Positions 1 through 6,258 of a stretch of 6,989 bases of DNA are shown here, piece after piece. The stretch is from contig JAGOUF010000123.1 of NCBI GenBank assembly GCA_018061385.1, forward strand, positions 1-6,989, written 5' to 3'. Position numbers and translations under genes: made by a program. Below the pieces are notes generated by a model. It did not search any database. It saw only the letters and a program-made list of their open reading frames with translations, and was not told where the DNA came from. Position 1 is the stretch's first letter. Each line of letters begins with the position of its first letter. Source of the stretch: Chitinophagaceae bacterium (lineage in GTDB: Bacteria > Bacteroidota > Bacteroidia > Chitinophagales > Chitinophagaceae).

Positions 1-3000
1 TTTGCGTATTTACAGTACCAGTGGTACCAACTTTTAACCAACATGTTGGCAATGCAGGTATAGTTAAAGCATCAAAATTTTGTGTAAATGATGTTACAGA
101 ATTACAAAGTGTAGTTACAGATTTAACAGGAGACCAAGAACTTGAATCTGTAGGGCTACAAATACTTCTAACCCAAATATAATAACCTGTTGCAGAAGTT
201 AATCCTGTAAGAACTGTAGCAGGACCATTAATACCAAACTTAGTTGGTGCTGTAGTTAAGGTTGGTGCCGTATTTGTGGTAGAATAATAAATACTATAAC
301 TTATTGGAGAAGCTCCAGCTGTTGGGGCATCCCAAGCTAAATCTAAACCAGAACTTGTTAAGTTGCTTACCAACACATTGGTTGGCTCATTACAAGAAGG
401 AATATTTTCAACTACTAAATTATCGAATCCAATATTACAGAAGCTACTACCCCAATTCGATGTAGCATTTAATCTAAATTGAATTACCTGATTTGAGTAA
501 CTACTTAAATCTACAATTTTCGATTCCCAAGGTGCTGTAGAACCAGTATTTGCAGCATTGGCAGTATAGGTTTCAACTAAAGTCCAAGATGCCCCAGCAT
601 CTGTACTAATTTCTAATGCCAAACTATTGGTACCACTATTAGCACCCATCCAAATTGAGAATTTCATTCTTTTAGCTTGAGTACCTAAATTAAATGGTAT
701 TGAAGTTAAAATATAAGGATTGTAACCAGTAGTTGCGTTATAGTAATCCATGCGTGCAAAAGCTGCACCTTCTGCTGGAGAACCAGCACCATGAGTTGCG
801 TCAGCTGCTACAATATCCCAATTAGCAGGACTACCAGTTAATGAAGATGCTACAAAACAAGCTGGCAGTTGACCAACTGTATTAAAGCCTTGTGAATAAG
901 GATATGTAGTAACACTCTCACATAAAGTGGTAAATGTTTTTACTGAACTCCAACTACTTGAATCTGTTAGAGAACACTTACTTCTTACCCAAATATAATA
1001 TGGAGTTGCAGTTGTTAAACCACTTAAAGTAATATTAGGACTAACAACACCACTTATTGTAGGTGCTGCAGTTAATGCAGGTGCTGTATTTGTTGTACTG
1101 TAATAAATACTGTACGATAAAGGAGCTGTTCCTGCTGTTGGAGCATCCCAACTTACGTCTACCCCTGTAGAACTAAGGTTTGAAAAGGCAACATTTGTTG
1201 GTTCGTTACAAGCTGGTATAGGTTCATAAACCACATTGTCTATCAATACACTATACGAAGGAATGCTTGTATGTCTTAATGCCAATGTATTTACGCCTGC
1301 TGGTGTATTTACTGGACTTAATTCGAAATCGTCATAAGTAGTAGTACTAGTTGTTGTAACAGACCCCAATACAACAAAAGATGCTTGATCGGCAGGGTTG
1401 GTTAAATAACCAACCTCAACAACACCACCAGCTGTCAAATTTGCTCTTGCTTTAAAACGCAATCTATGTGTTCCTTGGTCTGTACCAGCTAACTTAGGAA
1501 GACCTAAAATAACAATATTACTTGCTGAAGAAGAGTATATGTATAAACAATTTGGTGCAGAAAAATTTCCTGTAGTCTGAGTACTTACCGAACCGGTTGT
1601 ACCCACTTTGTACCAACAACTTGGTAATGCTGGAACCGTTAATCCATCAAAATTTTCAACCAAACTTGATAATGGAGCAGAAATTGAAATGTAAACAACA
1701 TTTGAAATACTAAATGCATTACTAAAGCTACAAGTATCTACTCTTCTCACCCAAACAGAATCTGAAATAGGCAATGAGAATGTACCAGCACTAGTGCCAG
1801 TTGCATCTGTCCAGTTTGTATTATCAGTAGAAGTTTGCCAACGATAAGTAACCCCTGCTGCAATAGTATATACTGAGCTGGTAAATGTTACAGAAGATCC
1901 TACACAAACATTTGAAGATGTAGTACTAATAACACCTGTAACTGGTGTACCTGTACAGTTTTGAGAAGCCAACCAACTAAAGTAATCATCTCCAGTTCCT
2001 ACAAAAGGTCCTACACCTGTTGTAGCAGTTGTTCTTGAGCCTGTTGCAGAAAGTGCTCCTGTTCCAGAAGCTAAACTTCTAATTGTCCAAGGGCCAGTTA
2101 AACTAGCAGATTGACCAATAAATAAATCTGGATTTGTTGTTGCAGTTAAAGCATCTGTTGCATTGTAATTTAAAGTAATTGTTGGTGCTGTGCCATACAC
2201 TGCATTTGCATTGGTTTGTATGCGATAGCCTCTTGTTCCATTAGCATTTGCACCACCACCAGAAGTACTTCCTGTTGGTGCAGCTGTAACTGTTGTAGTT
2301 AATGAAGTAATTGTTGAACCAGTTGCCAACGAACCTGTACCTGTTGCAATAACTACTGCAGCAGGTAATGGGAATGTTCTAGTTAAAGAACCTCCAATTG
2401 AACTCAATGTAATTGCACTTGCTTTTACATGAGAAGTTGCAGTGCCTGCTGTACCTGCATATCCTGTATTTTTAAAAGTAATTGTATTGCTTCCCAAATC
2501 TAAAATACCAGTAGTTAAGGTTAATGGAGCAGATGCAAACAATTCTAAATTAGTAGCAAACATTGCCCCACTTGCCGAGTTCATTGTTATGGCATTTAAT
2601 TTTCCATTGGCAGGAATAATTGCAGCCATTGTATTTTGAACATTCGTTGCTGCTGGTCCAAAAAAGCCTAAAATAGCATTGTACAAAGCAACTCTAGAAG
2701 TTGGTGTAGTTGCAGCAGTAGTGTAAGTGCCCCCTAAAGCAGTGCCACTTGTACTACCAAAACCTACAGTTGGAGCTACTGAATAACCAAAACCAGCATT
2801 CGTTATAGTGAAGTTGGAAATTTGTCCGTTTGCTCCAATAATTGGAGTTGCAGTTGCCCAACATCCTGCAGGAAATTCTAAAGTTGCATTACCAGCTGAG
2901 AAAGCCAATGTTGGAGGAACTGAATAAGTTGCAGTTCCTGTTAAATAAACTGAAACTACTTTTCCACCAGCAACTGTAACAGTAAAGTTGGAGCTTGATA

Positions 3001-5221
3001 AAGCTGTACCAGAAACCAATGTACCGCCTGTAACTGTAACAGTTGGTGCAGCAGCGTATCCACTACCTCCATCAGTTACTAAATTAATGGCTGTTGGTCC
3101 AGAAAAACCTACTGTTGGTGCAATGGTATAATTTACACCACCATTGGTTGTAAATACACTACCAACACCCGAGAATGAAGTTGCATTTTGGTTGCTATTA
3201 ATGTTAATTGTACCATTTACCGTTGCAGCACCACTTGTTTGTGATTGGCTATTGGTAAAGTATGCAATTGATTGAAAGTAAGTAGCTGTAGCAACTGCAG
3301 CTGTTGTTACAGTACCCCCATTTGCACTAAATACAATGGATGGTGAAGATGAATAACCACTACCTGCATTTACTAAATTAACACTCCTTAAGTTTGGTGT
3401 TGCAGATGAGTTATAATTTACACTTGCAACTGCTGGAGAACCCACATATAAGAAAGTAGCTGCTCCACTTACTGCACTTCCAGATGTATGAACTGGTGGT
3501 GCATTTGCAGATGGAACTCCACCAACTGTACATACATATAAATTATTTCCATAAAAATATTGCGTACCTACCGATACACTTGTTTGTTGAAAAGGATTAC
3601 CCAAAGTTCCTAAAGTACCAATCCACAACAACTGTGCAGTTCCATTAGCAACAATTCCACTTGTATGTGTTGGAGCAACACTTGCATCAAAAGTGCCTGC
3701 AGTTGTAGCTACATATACATTGTTGCCAGAAAAATATCTTGTATTTAAAACAGCAGCAGCATTTGCTACCCACAAACTACAAGTTGCACCAAAAACTACA
3801 GGCTCGTTTGTATAAGTACCCATTGTTGTGAGTGCTATACTAGATACTTGGTTATTTATTGGACGACCAAAAACCTGTACAGCATTATCAATAGTTAACT
3901 TATTATTGGTATTTAAATTACCTGCTGTATGAGCAAAACTTGTTGTAGTTAAATTTTGTGTTGTATTAATAGTACAAGTACCTGTTGTTTGAAAAAATAA
4001 TGCTCTAATTATTCCATTAGCACCATTGCCTTCAAAAGTACCAGTACCATCCAACATTTGGTTCATACTTGTACCTTGTGTACTTCCATTAAAGTTAACC
4101 AATGCACCAGCACCTGCTGTTGTGCCTACAGCCAAATTTGCATAACCGTTATTGGTAAAGTTGCCTCCAATATTTAATGTTTGTCCAACACCGGCTGATG
4201 TGTAGAGTAAGAAACGTGCACCTGCCGAAACAATTAAATCATTTTTCACAGTTAGTGCATTCGATGTTGCATTCCAATTTAAAGTGCCAGAAGTACCTTG
4301 TCCTACACTTACTGCATTAACAGTATAAGCTCCATCAATTGTAACTGTTGCACCATTGGCTATAATAACATTGTCTCCAACTGTTGGCACAACTCCACCA
4401 ACCCAAGTAGCAGTAGAACTCCATAAACCACCTTGAGAAGTAGAAGTAATATTACCAGGAGCTAAAGTTGTTACAGAACCCGTTAATGGGCTGGCTGTAT
4501 AATAAGCTGGGCTACAACTTCCAGCTGTAGTATTGTATGAAAAAACCCAATAATAATAATTAGTAGAAGGCACTAAGTTAGATGAAACAAAAGTTACACC
4601 AGTACCTACATATTCAATTTGTCCAATTGCATTGGCACCAACAGTGTAAGCTGTTCCATCAACAGGAACAGGGGCCACATTGGTTGAAGTTCTTACAACT
4701 AAATAATTGGTTGGGGCTGGCGATGCAGCAGTAAAACCAATACCAACGCTAGAACTAGTTGTATTAGAAAAAACTAAAGCAGTTGCTTGAGCTGTAGGAG
4801 GAGTACAAGGTGGTAAATTACAAGCTATAAATCTTGTTCTACTTATACTCTCTGCACCACAACCTGCTAAATGCGTATAAAAACGATAAGTATCGGTTGC
4901 TGTCGGAGTATAAGTTACTGGTCCTCCATTTGCAAAAGCCACACTTGCTGTACCTGCTGCATCTGAAATAGTAATTAAATCGGCAGCATTTGAACTACTT
5001 AATATATACGTAACTCCTGCAGTTAAAGTAACATTAGAATATTCACTTGCATACCCAAGAGTTGTAATAGATTGAGCTGTTCCTGTACAAGTTGGAGCAA
5101 ATGTTGCACTAGGATATAATCCATTTACAGCTGTTAAACACTGCGAATTAGATTGAAATGATGCTAAGAATAAAGCTAGCAATAATGCATTCTTAATAAG
5201 GGATGTGTAGATTCTCCTCAT
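1..5221 (-). CDS. Giant modular secreted/surface protein with FN3, Ig-like and jelly-roll modules (C-terminus outside window)
   Basis: The frame is open for 1740 codons from the ATG at 5221-5219 to the left edge, with no internal stop in any stretch I read. Order seen, by residue: signal peptide 1-26; Cys-containing beta module about 27-134 (YSNVTLTAGVTY, DLITISD, TDTYRFYTH), a type frequent in Bacteroidota exported proteins; FN3-like about 141-247; a beta-helix-like entry at about 260-285 (LWSSTATWVGGVVPTVGD); HTSG modules at 496-535 and 555-594; GYxxxPTV motifs about 614-823; Ig-like domain about 1103-1176 (VCVGSSVTF, YRWQTS); jelly-roll-like A about 1184-1337; FN3 1338-1439; jelly-roll-like B 1440-1609; FN3 1610-1711; start of a second A unit from 1712. 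The protein is rich in Thr, Ser, Ala and Gly and poor in Lys and Arg. I see no catalytic motif. I infer an adhesin or surface-matrix role and type IX secretion, but the sorting domain would lie beyond position 1. The specific function is unknown. Confidence 0.9.
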   Translation of the reverse strand, partial: MRRIYTSLIKNALLLALFLASFQSNSQCLTAVNGLYPSATFAPTCTGTAQSITTLGYASEYSNVTLTAGVTYILSSSNAADLITISDAAGTASVAFANGGPVTYTPTATDTYRFYTHLAGCGAESISRTRFIACNLPPCTPPTAQATALVFSNTTSSSVGIGFTAASPAPTNYLVVRTSTNVAPVPVDGTAYTVGANAIGQIEYVGTGVTFVSSNLVPSTNYYYWVFSYNTTAGSCSPAYYTASPLTGSVTTLAPGNITSTSQGGLWSSTATWVGGVVPTVGDNVIIANGATVTIDGAYTVNAVSVGQGTSGTLNWNATSNALTVKNDLIVSAGARFLLYTSAGVGQTLNIGGNFTNNGYANLAVGTTAGAGALVNFNGSTQGTSMNQMLDGTGTFEGNGANGIIRALFFQTTGTCTINTTQNLTTTSFAHTAGNLNTNNKLTIDNAVQVFGRPINNQVSSIALTTMGTYTNEPVVFGATCSLWVANAAAVLNTRYFSGNNVYVATTAGTFDASVAPTHTSGIVANGTAQLLWIGTLGTLGNPFQQTSVSVGTQYFYGNNLYVCTVGGVPSANAPPVHTSGSAVSGAATFLYVGSPAVASVNYNSSATPNLRSVNLVNAGSGYSSSPSIVFSANGGTVTTAAVATATYFQSIAYFTNSQSQTSGAATVNGTININSNQNATSFSGVGSVFTTNGGVNYTIAPTVGFSGPTAINLVTDGGSGYAAAPTVTVTGGTLVSGTALSSSNFTVTVAGGKVVSVYLTGTATYSVPPTLAFSAGNATLEFPAGCWATATPIIGANGQISNFTITNAGFGYSVAPTVGFGSTSGTALGGTYTTAATTPTSRVALYNAILGFFGPAATNVQNTMAAIIPANGKLNAITMNSASGAMFATNLELFASAPLTLTTGILDLGSNTITFKNTGYAGTAGTATSHVKASAITLSSIGGSLTRTFPLPAAVVIATGTGSLATGSTITSLTTTVTAAPTGSTSGGGANANGTRGYRIQTNANAVYGTAPTITLNYNATDALTATTNPDLFIGQSASLTGPWTIRSLASGTGALSATGSRTTATTGVGPFVGTGDDYFSWLASQNCTGTPVTGVISTTSSNVCVGSSVTFTSSVYTIAAGVTYRWQTSTDNTNWTDATGTSAGTFSLPISDSVWVRRVDTCSFSNAFSISNVVYISISAPLSSLVENFDGLTVPALPSCWYKVGTTGSVSTQTTGNFSAPNCLYIYSSSASNIVILGLPKLAGTDQGTHRLRFKARANLTAGGVVEVGYLTNPADQASFVVLGSVTTTSTTTYDDFELSPVNTPAGVNTLALRHTSIPSYSVLIDNVVYEPIPACNEPTNVAFSNLSSTGVDVSWDAPTAGTAPLSYSIYYSTTNTAPALTAAPTISGVVSPNITLSGLTTATPYYIWVRSKCSLTDSSSWSSVKTFTTLCESVTTYPYSQGFNTVGQLPACFVASSLTGSPANWDIVAADATHGAGSPAEGAAFARMDYYNATTGYNPYILTSIPFNLGTQAKRMKFSIWMGANSGTNSLALEISTDAGASWTLVETYTANAANTGSTAPWESKIVDLSSYSNQVIQFRLNATSNWGSSFCNIGFDNLVVENIPSCNEPTNVLVSNLTSSGLDLAWDAPTAGASPISYSIYYSTTNTAPTLTTAPTKFGINGPATVLTGLTSATGYYIWVRSICSPTDSSSWSPVKSVTTLCNSVTSFTQNFDALTIPALPTCWLKVGTTGTVNTQ
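2..85 (-). repeat. Start of jelly-roll-like module A, copy 2 (cut by window edge)
   Basis: Residues 1712 to 1740 include QNFDALTIPALPTCWLKVGT and then TGTVNTQ, matching the module A opening at 1576-1659 nearly position for position. The rest lies outside the window. Its presence after the second FN3 copy shows that the A - FN3 - B - FN3 pattern starts again. Confidence 0.7.
89..394 (-). repeat. FN3 repeat, copy 2 (102 codons)
   Basis: Residues 1610-1711 begin CNEPTNV and include AWDAPTAG, SYSIYYSTTNTAP, YYIWVRS and TTLC. This is the second copy of the unit at 905-1210, exactly the same length with no gaps. The similarity is also visible in the DNA, for example in the GCATCCCAA segment and the flanking CTGTTGG of both copies, so it is a true internal duplication and not just shared fold. 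Confidence 0.85.
395..904 (-). other. Jelly-roll-like module B between the two FN3 repeats
   Basis: Residues 1440-1609 include QGFNTVGQLPACF near the start, then ANWDIVAADATHGAGSP, AKRMKFSIWMGANSGTNSL, EISTDAGASWTLVETY, QFRLNATSNWGSSFCNIGFD and NLVVENIPSC. The 'F-N......LP.C', the 'L-x-I-S-T-D-x-G-x-S-W' strand and the closing 'IGFDNLVVE' are typical of MAM/concanavalin-like modules that alternate with FN3 in Bacteroidota secreted proteins. The sequence differs from module A, so two kinds of jelly roll alternate. Ligand is unknown; calcium- or sugar-binding would be a guess. Confidence 0.6.
905..1210 (-). repeat. FN3 repeat, copy 1 (102 codons)
   Basis: Residues 1338-1439 begin CNEPTNV and include SWDAPTAG, SYSIYYSTTNTAP, YYIWVRS and a closing TTLC, which is the usual FN3 layout with an early Trp and a late YxxxVR strand. 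It aligns without gaps to residues 1610-1711, with 72 of 102 positions identical by my hand count. Cys residues at the start and near the end could form a disulfide after export. Confidence 0.85.
1576..1659 (-). repeat. Start of jelly-roll-like module A, copy 1
   Basis: Residues from about 1188 read ENFDGLTVPALPSCWYKVGT, followed by TGSVSTQ. This aphid-like 'NFD...P.LP.CW' opening marks MAM, cleaved-adhesin and similar jelly-roll domains in Bacteroidota surface proteins. The full module continues to about residue 1337 and ends in SVLIDNVVYEPIPAC, a typical final strand of such domains. The opening recurs at positions 2-85. Assignment to a specific family is inference. Confidence 0.6.
2755..3380 (-). 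repeat. Five degenerate GxGYxxxPTV motifs
   Basis: Between residues about 614 and 823 a short beta motif recurs: NAGSGYSSSPSIVF (about 3329-3370), GGVNYTIAPTVGF (about 3100-3145), DGGSGYAAAPTVTV (about 3030-3075), TGTATYSVPPTLAF (about 2900-2945) and NAGFGYSVAPTVGF (about 2757-2800). The shared core is G-x-x-Y-(S/A/T)-x-x-P-(T/S)-(V/I/L). Spacing is uneven. Such motifs occur in beta-rich tail-fibre-like and surface proteins; I cannot assign a function. Confidence 0.65.
3440..3559 (-). repeat. HTSG module, copy 2 (40 codons)
   Basis: Residues 555-594 begin YFYGNNLYVCTVGG, contain PPVHTSG and end FLYVG. This is the partner of the unit at 3617-3736, separated from it by 19 residues. Copy 2 carries a single Cys where copy 1 has Ala. 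Confidence 0.7.
3617..3736 (-). repeat. HTSG module, copy 1 (40 codons)
   Basis: Residues 496-535 begin YFSGNNVYVATTAG, contain APTHTSG and end LLWIG. The pattern 'G-N-x-Y-x-x-x-x-x-G ... AP-x-HTSG ... G-x-A ... W/Y-x-G' is familiar from small beta modules in phage tail fibres and secreted bacterial proteins. It matches the unit at 3440-3559 over the same 40 codons without gaps, with 19 identical residues by hand count. Confidence 0.7.
5144..5221 (-). other. Signal peptide of the giant protein
   Basis: The first 26 residues have a basic start (MRRIYTSLIKN), a hydrophobic core (ALLLALFLASF) and a polar end (QSNS) before QC. Cleavage is most likely between S26 and Q27, which would leave an N-terminal glutamine on the mature protein, as is common in Bacteroidota exported proteins. 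The residue after the predicted cut is Gln, and the nearby Cys28 is not preceded by a typical lipobox, so Sec/SPase I export fits better than a lipoprotein. No other in-frame ATG nearby would keep this signal, which supports the chosen start. Confidence 0.85.
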
Positions 5222-5243
5222 AACAGTTTAGTTTAGTTGGCTA

Positions 5244-5273
5244 CTAAAATAGGAGGGTTTATTCACATGGCAA
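5244..5273 (-). promoter_or_regulatory. Weak candidate promoter for the giant gene
   Basis: Read on the minus strand, TTG (5273-5271) is followed after 19 bases by TATTTTAG (5251-5244), one mismatch from the Bacteroidota -7 consensus TAnnTTTG. This would place the transcription start near 5238, giving a leader of about 16 bases. No Shine-Dalgarno precedes the ATG. The match is imperfect and the DNA is AT-rich, so it may be chance. Confidence 0.3.
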
Positions 5274-5330
5274 TAAATTTGTCTAAGAAAAAGTTAATTT
5301 TATCCACATTTTAAATTACTCCGATTATTT

Positions 5331-5361
5331 TTTGCCCTTTAGTAATTACCTCTTACCTTTG
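5331..5361 (+). promoter_or_regulatory. Bacteroidota-type promoter for yceD-rpmF-plsX
   Basis: TTTG at 5331-5334 and TACCTTTG at 5354-5361 are separated by 19 bases, a full match to the primary sigma-factor consensus of Bacteroidota (TTTG at -33, TAnnTTTG at -7). The predicted start of transcription is about 5367-5369, leaving a leader of roughly 14 bases that is mostly A (CCCTAAAAAAAAGTAC). An A-rich leader without a Shine-Dalgarno is normal for this phylum. Confidence 0.75.
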
Positions 5362-5381
5362 CCGACCCTAAAAAAAAGTAC

Positions 5382-5930
5382 ATGGGTAAAAAAAGGGAAT
5401 TTGATATTGCATTTGTAGGATTGAAACCTGGCATTCATGTATTTGATTATAGGGTTGATGATAAGTTCTTTCTAGCTTTTGGTGAAAAAGATTTTAGCAA
5501 TTGTGTTGCAGACATAAAACTAACGCTTGATAAAAATAGCAATTTCATTCAGTTGAAATTTGATATTGGAGGACAAGCAGATGTTTCTTGTGACAGATGT
5601 GGCAATACTTTATCTAAACAATTATGGGAAGAATTTACCATTATTGTTAAAATGGCCGATGATCCAGATAAAAAAAATGCAGAGGAAGAAGATCCCGATT
5701 TATTTTATATTAGCCGCAGTGAAAGTATTTTACACATTGCAGATTGGCTATATGAATTTGTTAGCTTAGCCATCCCTTTTCAAAAAATGTGTAATGAAGA
5801 AGAAATGGGAGGCCCACAATGCAATATCGAAGTGCTGAACAAACTGAAAGAAATGGAAGAAAATGTGAGGAGAGATAATAGCAACCCCTTAATGAAGGGA
5901 TTAGAACAATTTAAAGATTTAGATAACTAA
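5382..5930 (+). CDS. yceD: DUF177/YceD-family protein (23S rRNA accumulation factor)
   Basis: This 182-residue protein has the DUF177 layout: an N-terminal beta region (REFDIAFVGLKPGIHVFDY), a central CDRCG at residues 70-74, an acidic loop (about 93-106, DDPDKKNAEEEDPD), then the conserved segment IADWLYEFVSLAIPF and two more cysteines at 137 and 147. A charged helix closes it (VLNKLKEMEENVRRD). Family members are usually encoded just before rpmF, as here, and are linked to accumulation of 23S rRNA; the precise molecular action is not settled. The four cysteines may bind a metal, but the second pair is spaced by nine residues (C-x9-C), so this is inference. The ATG is chosen because MGKKREFDI matches the usual start of Bacteroidota homologs and sits right after the A-rich leader. 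rpmF follows after 33 bases, so co-transcription is likely. Confidence 0.93.
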   Translation: MGKKREFDIAFVGLKPGIHVFDYRVDDKFFLAFGEKDFSNCVADIKLTLDKNSNFIQLKFDIGGQADVSCDRCGNTLSKQLWEEFTIIVKMADDPDKKNAEEEDPDLFYISRSESILHIADWLYEFVSLAIPFQKMCNEEEMGGPQCNIEVLNKLKEMEENVRRDNSNPLMKGLEQFKDLDN

Positions 5931-5963
5931 ATATTTGGAACAGACCTTTTAAAATTTTGATTT

Positions 5964-6158
5964 ATGCCAAATCCAAAACGTAGACATTCACAACAACGTA
6001 GTGCAAAGAGAAGAACTCACTATATTGCTCAAGAAGTTACTTTAAGCAAAGACACAACAACTGGTGAAATTCACCCACGCCATCGTGCACATGTTAGTGA
6101 AGGTAAGTTATTCTACAAAGGAAAATTAGTAGCCGAAAAAGCTCCTTTAAAAGCCTAA
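5964..6158 (+). CDS. rpmF: 50S ribosomal protein L32
   Basis: The 64-residue product starts MPNPKRRHSQQRSAKRRTHY and continues VTLSKDTTTGEIHPRHRAHV, with YKGKLV near the end; this is bacterial L32 of full length. It is a structural protein of the large ribosomal subunit. It has no cysteine, so it is the zinc-independent form, as in E. coli. The N-terminus is strongly basic, fitting contact with rRNA. It lies 33 bases after yceD and 100 bases before plsX, the conserved order in many bacteria. No Shine-Dalgarno is visible; the leader is AT-rich (CTTTTAAAATTTTGATTT). The stop codon is part of the inverted repeat at 6156-6184. Confidence 0.98.
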   Translation: MPNPKRRHSQQRSAKRRTHYIAQEVTLSKDTTTGEIHPRHRAHVSEGKLFYKGKLVAEKAPLKA

Positions 6159-6184
6159 GAATTAACCCTAAAAAGTAATTCTTA
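6156..6184 (+). repeat. Inverted repeat overlapping the rpmF stop codon
   Basis: TAAGAATTA (6156-6164) and TAATTCTTA (6176-6184) are perfect reverse complements of nine bases with an 11-base loop. The first T-A-A is the stop codon of rpmF. The stem is almost all A-T and is not followed by a T run, so it is unlikely to terminate transcription alone. It may mark the mRNA end or an operator, or be chance in AT-rich DNA. Confidence 0.4.
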
Positions 6185-6196
6185 AAACAATACCTT

Positions 6197-6230
6197 AGCT
6201 CTTTCTTACGAAGGGGCTTTTATAGTTTTA
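6197..6230 (+). terminator. Terminator-like hairpin between rpmF and plsX
   Basis: AGCTCTTTC (6197-6205) pairs with GAAGGGGCT (6210-6218) around a four-base loop (TTAC), giving nine pairs of which two are G-U. The stem runs into TTTATAGTTTTA. As the two wobble pairs would become A-C mismatches in the opposite transcript, the structure works only in plus-strand RNA, the direction of the cluster. It could be a leaky terminator or an attenuator lowering plsX relative to rpmF. The T run is interrupted, so strength is uncertain. Confidence 0.5.
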
Positions 6231-6258
6231 TCCTTTTAATTCATTAATTATTTTAATT

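Noticed and set aside
2442..2639. Plus-strand open frame of 65 codons
   Set aside because: It lies fully opposite the giant gene, whose minus-strand frame reads as coherent beta-rich protein there (for example TTGILDLGSNTITFKNTG). The plus-strand product has no recognisable motif and is best explained as a shadow of the skewed codon use.
2442..4800. Possible phage tail-fibre gene or prophage remnant, suggested by the HTSG and GYxxxPTV motifs
   Set aside because: The same continuous frame carries a signal peptide, FN3, Ig-like and jelly-roll modules typical of exported Bacteroidota proteins, and no phage genes are nearby.
1..5221. Tandem-repeat DNA or CRISPR-like array within the repetitive minus-strand region
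   Set aside because: The repeats are protein-level domains of 40 to about 170 codons without regularly spaced identical short repeats and spacers.
5560..5769. Plus-strand frame of 69 codons inside yceD
   Set aside because: It overlaps yceD in another frame; the DUF177 features (CDRCG, IADWLYEF) are all in the 5382-5930 frame.
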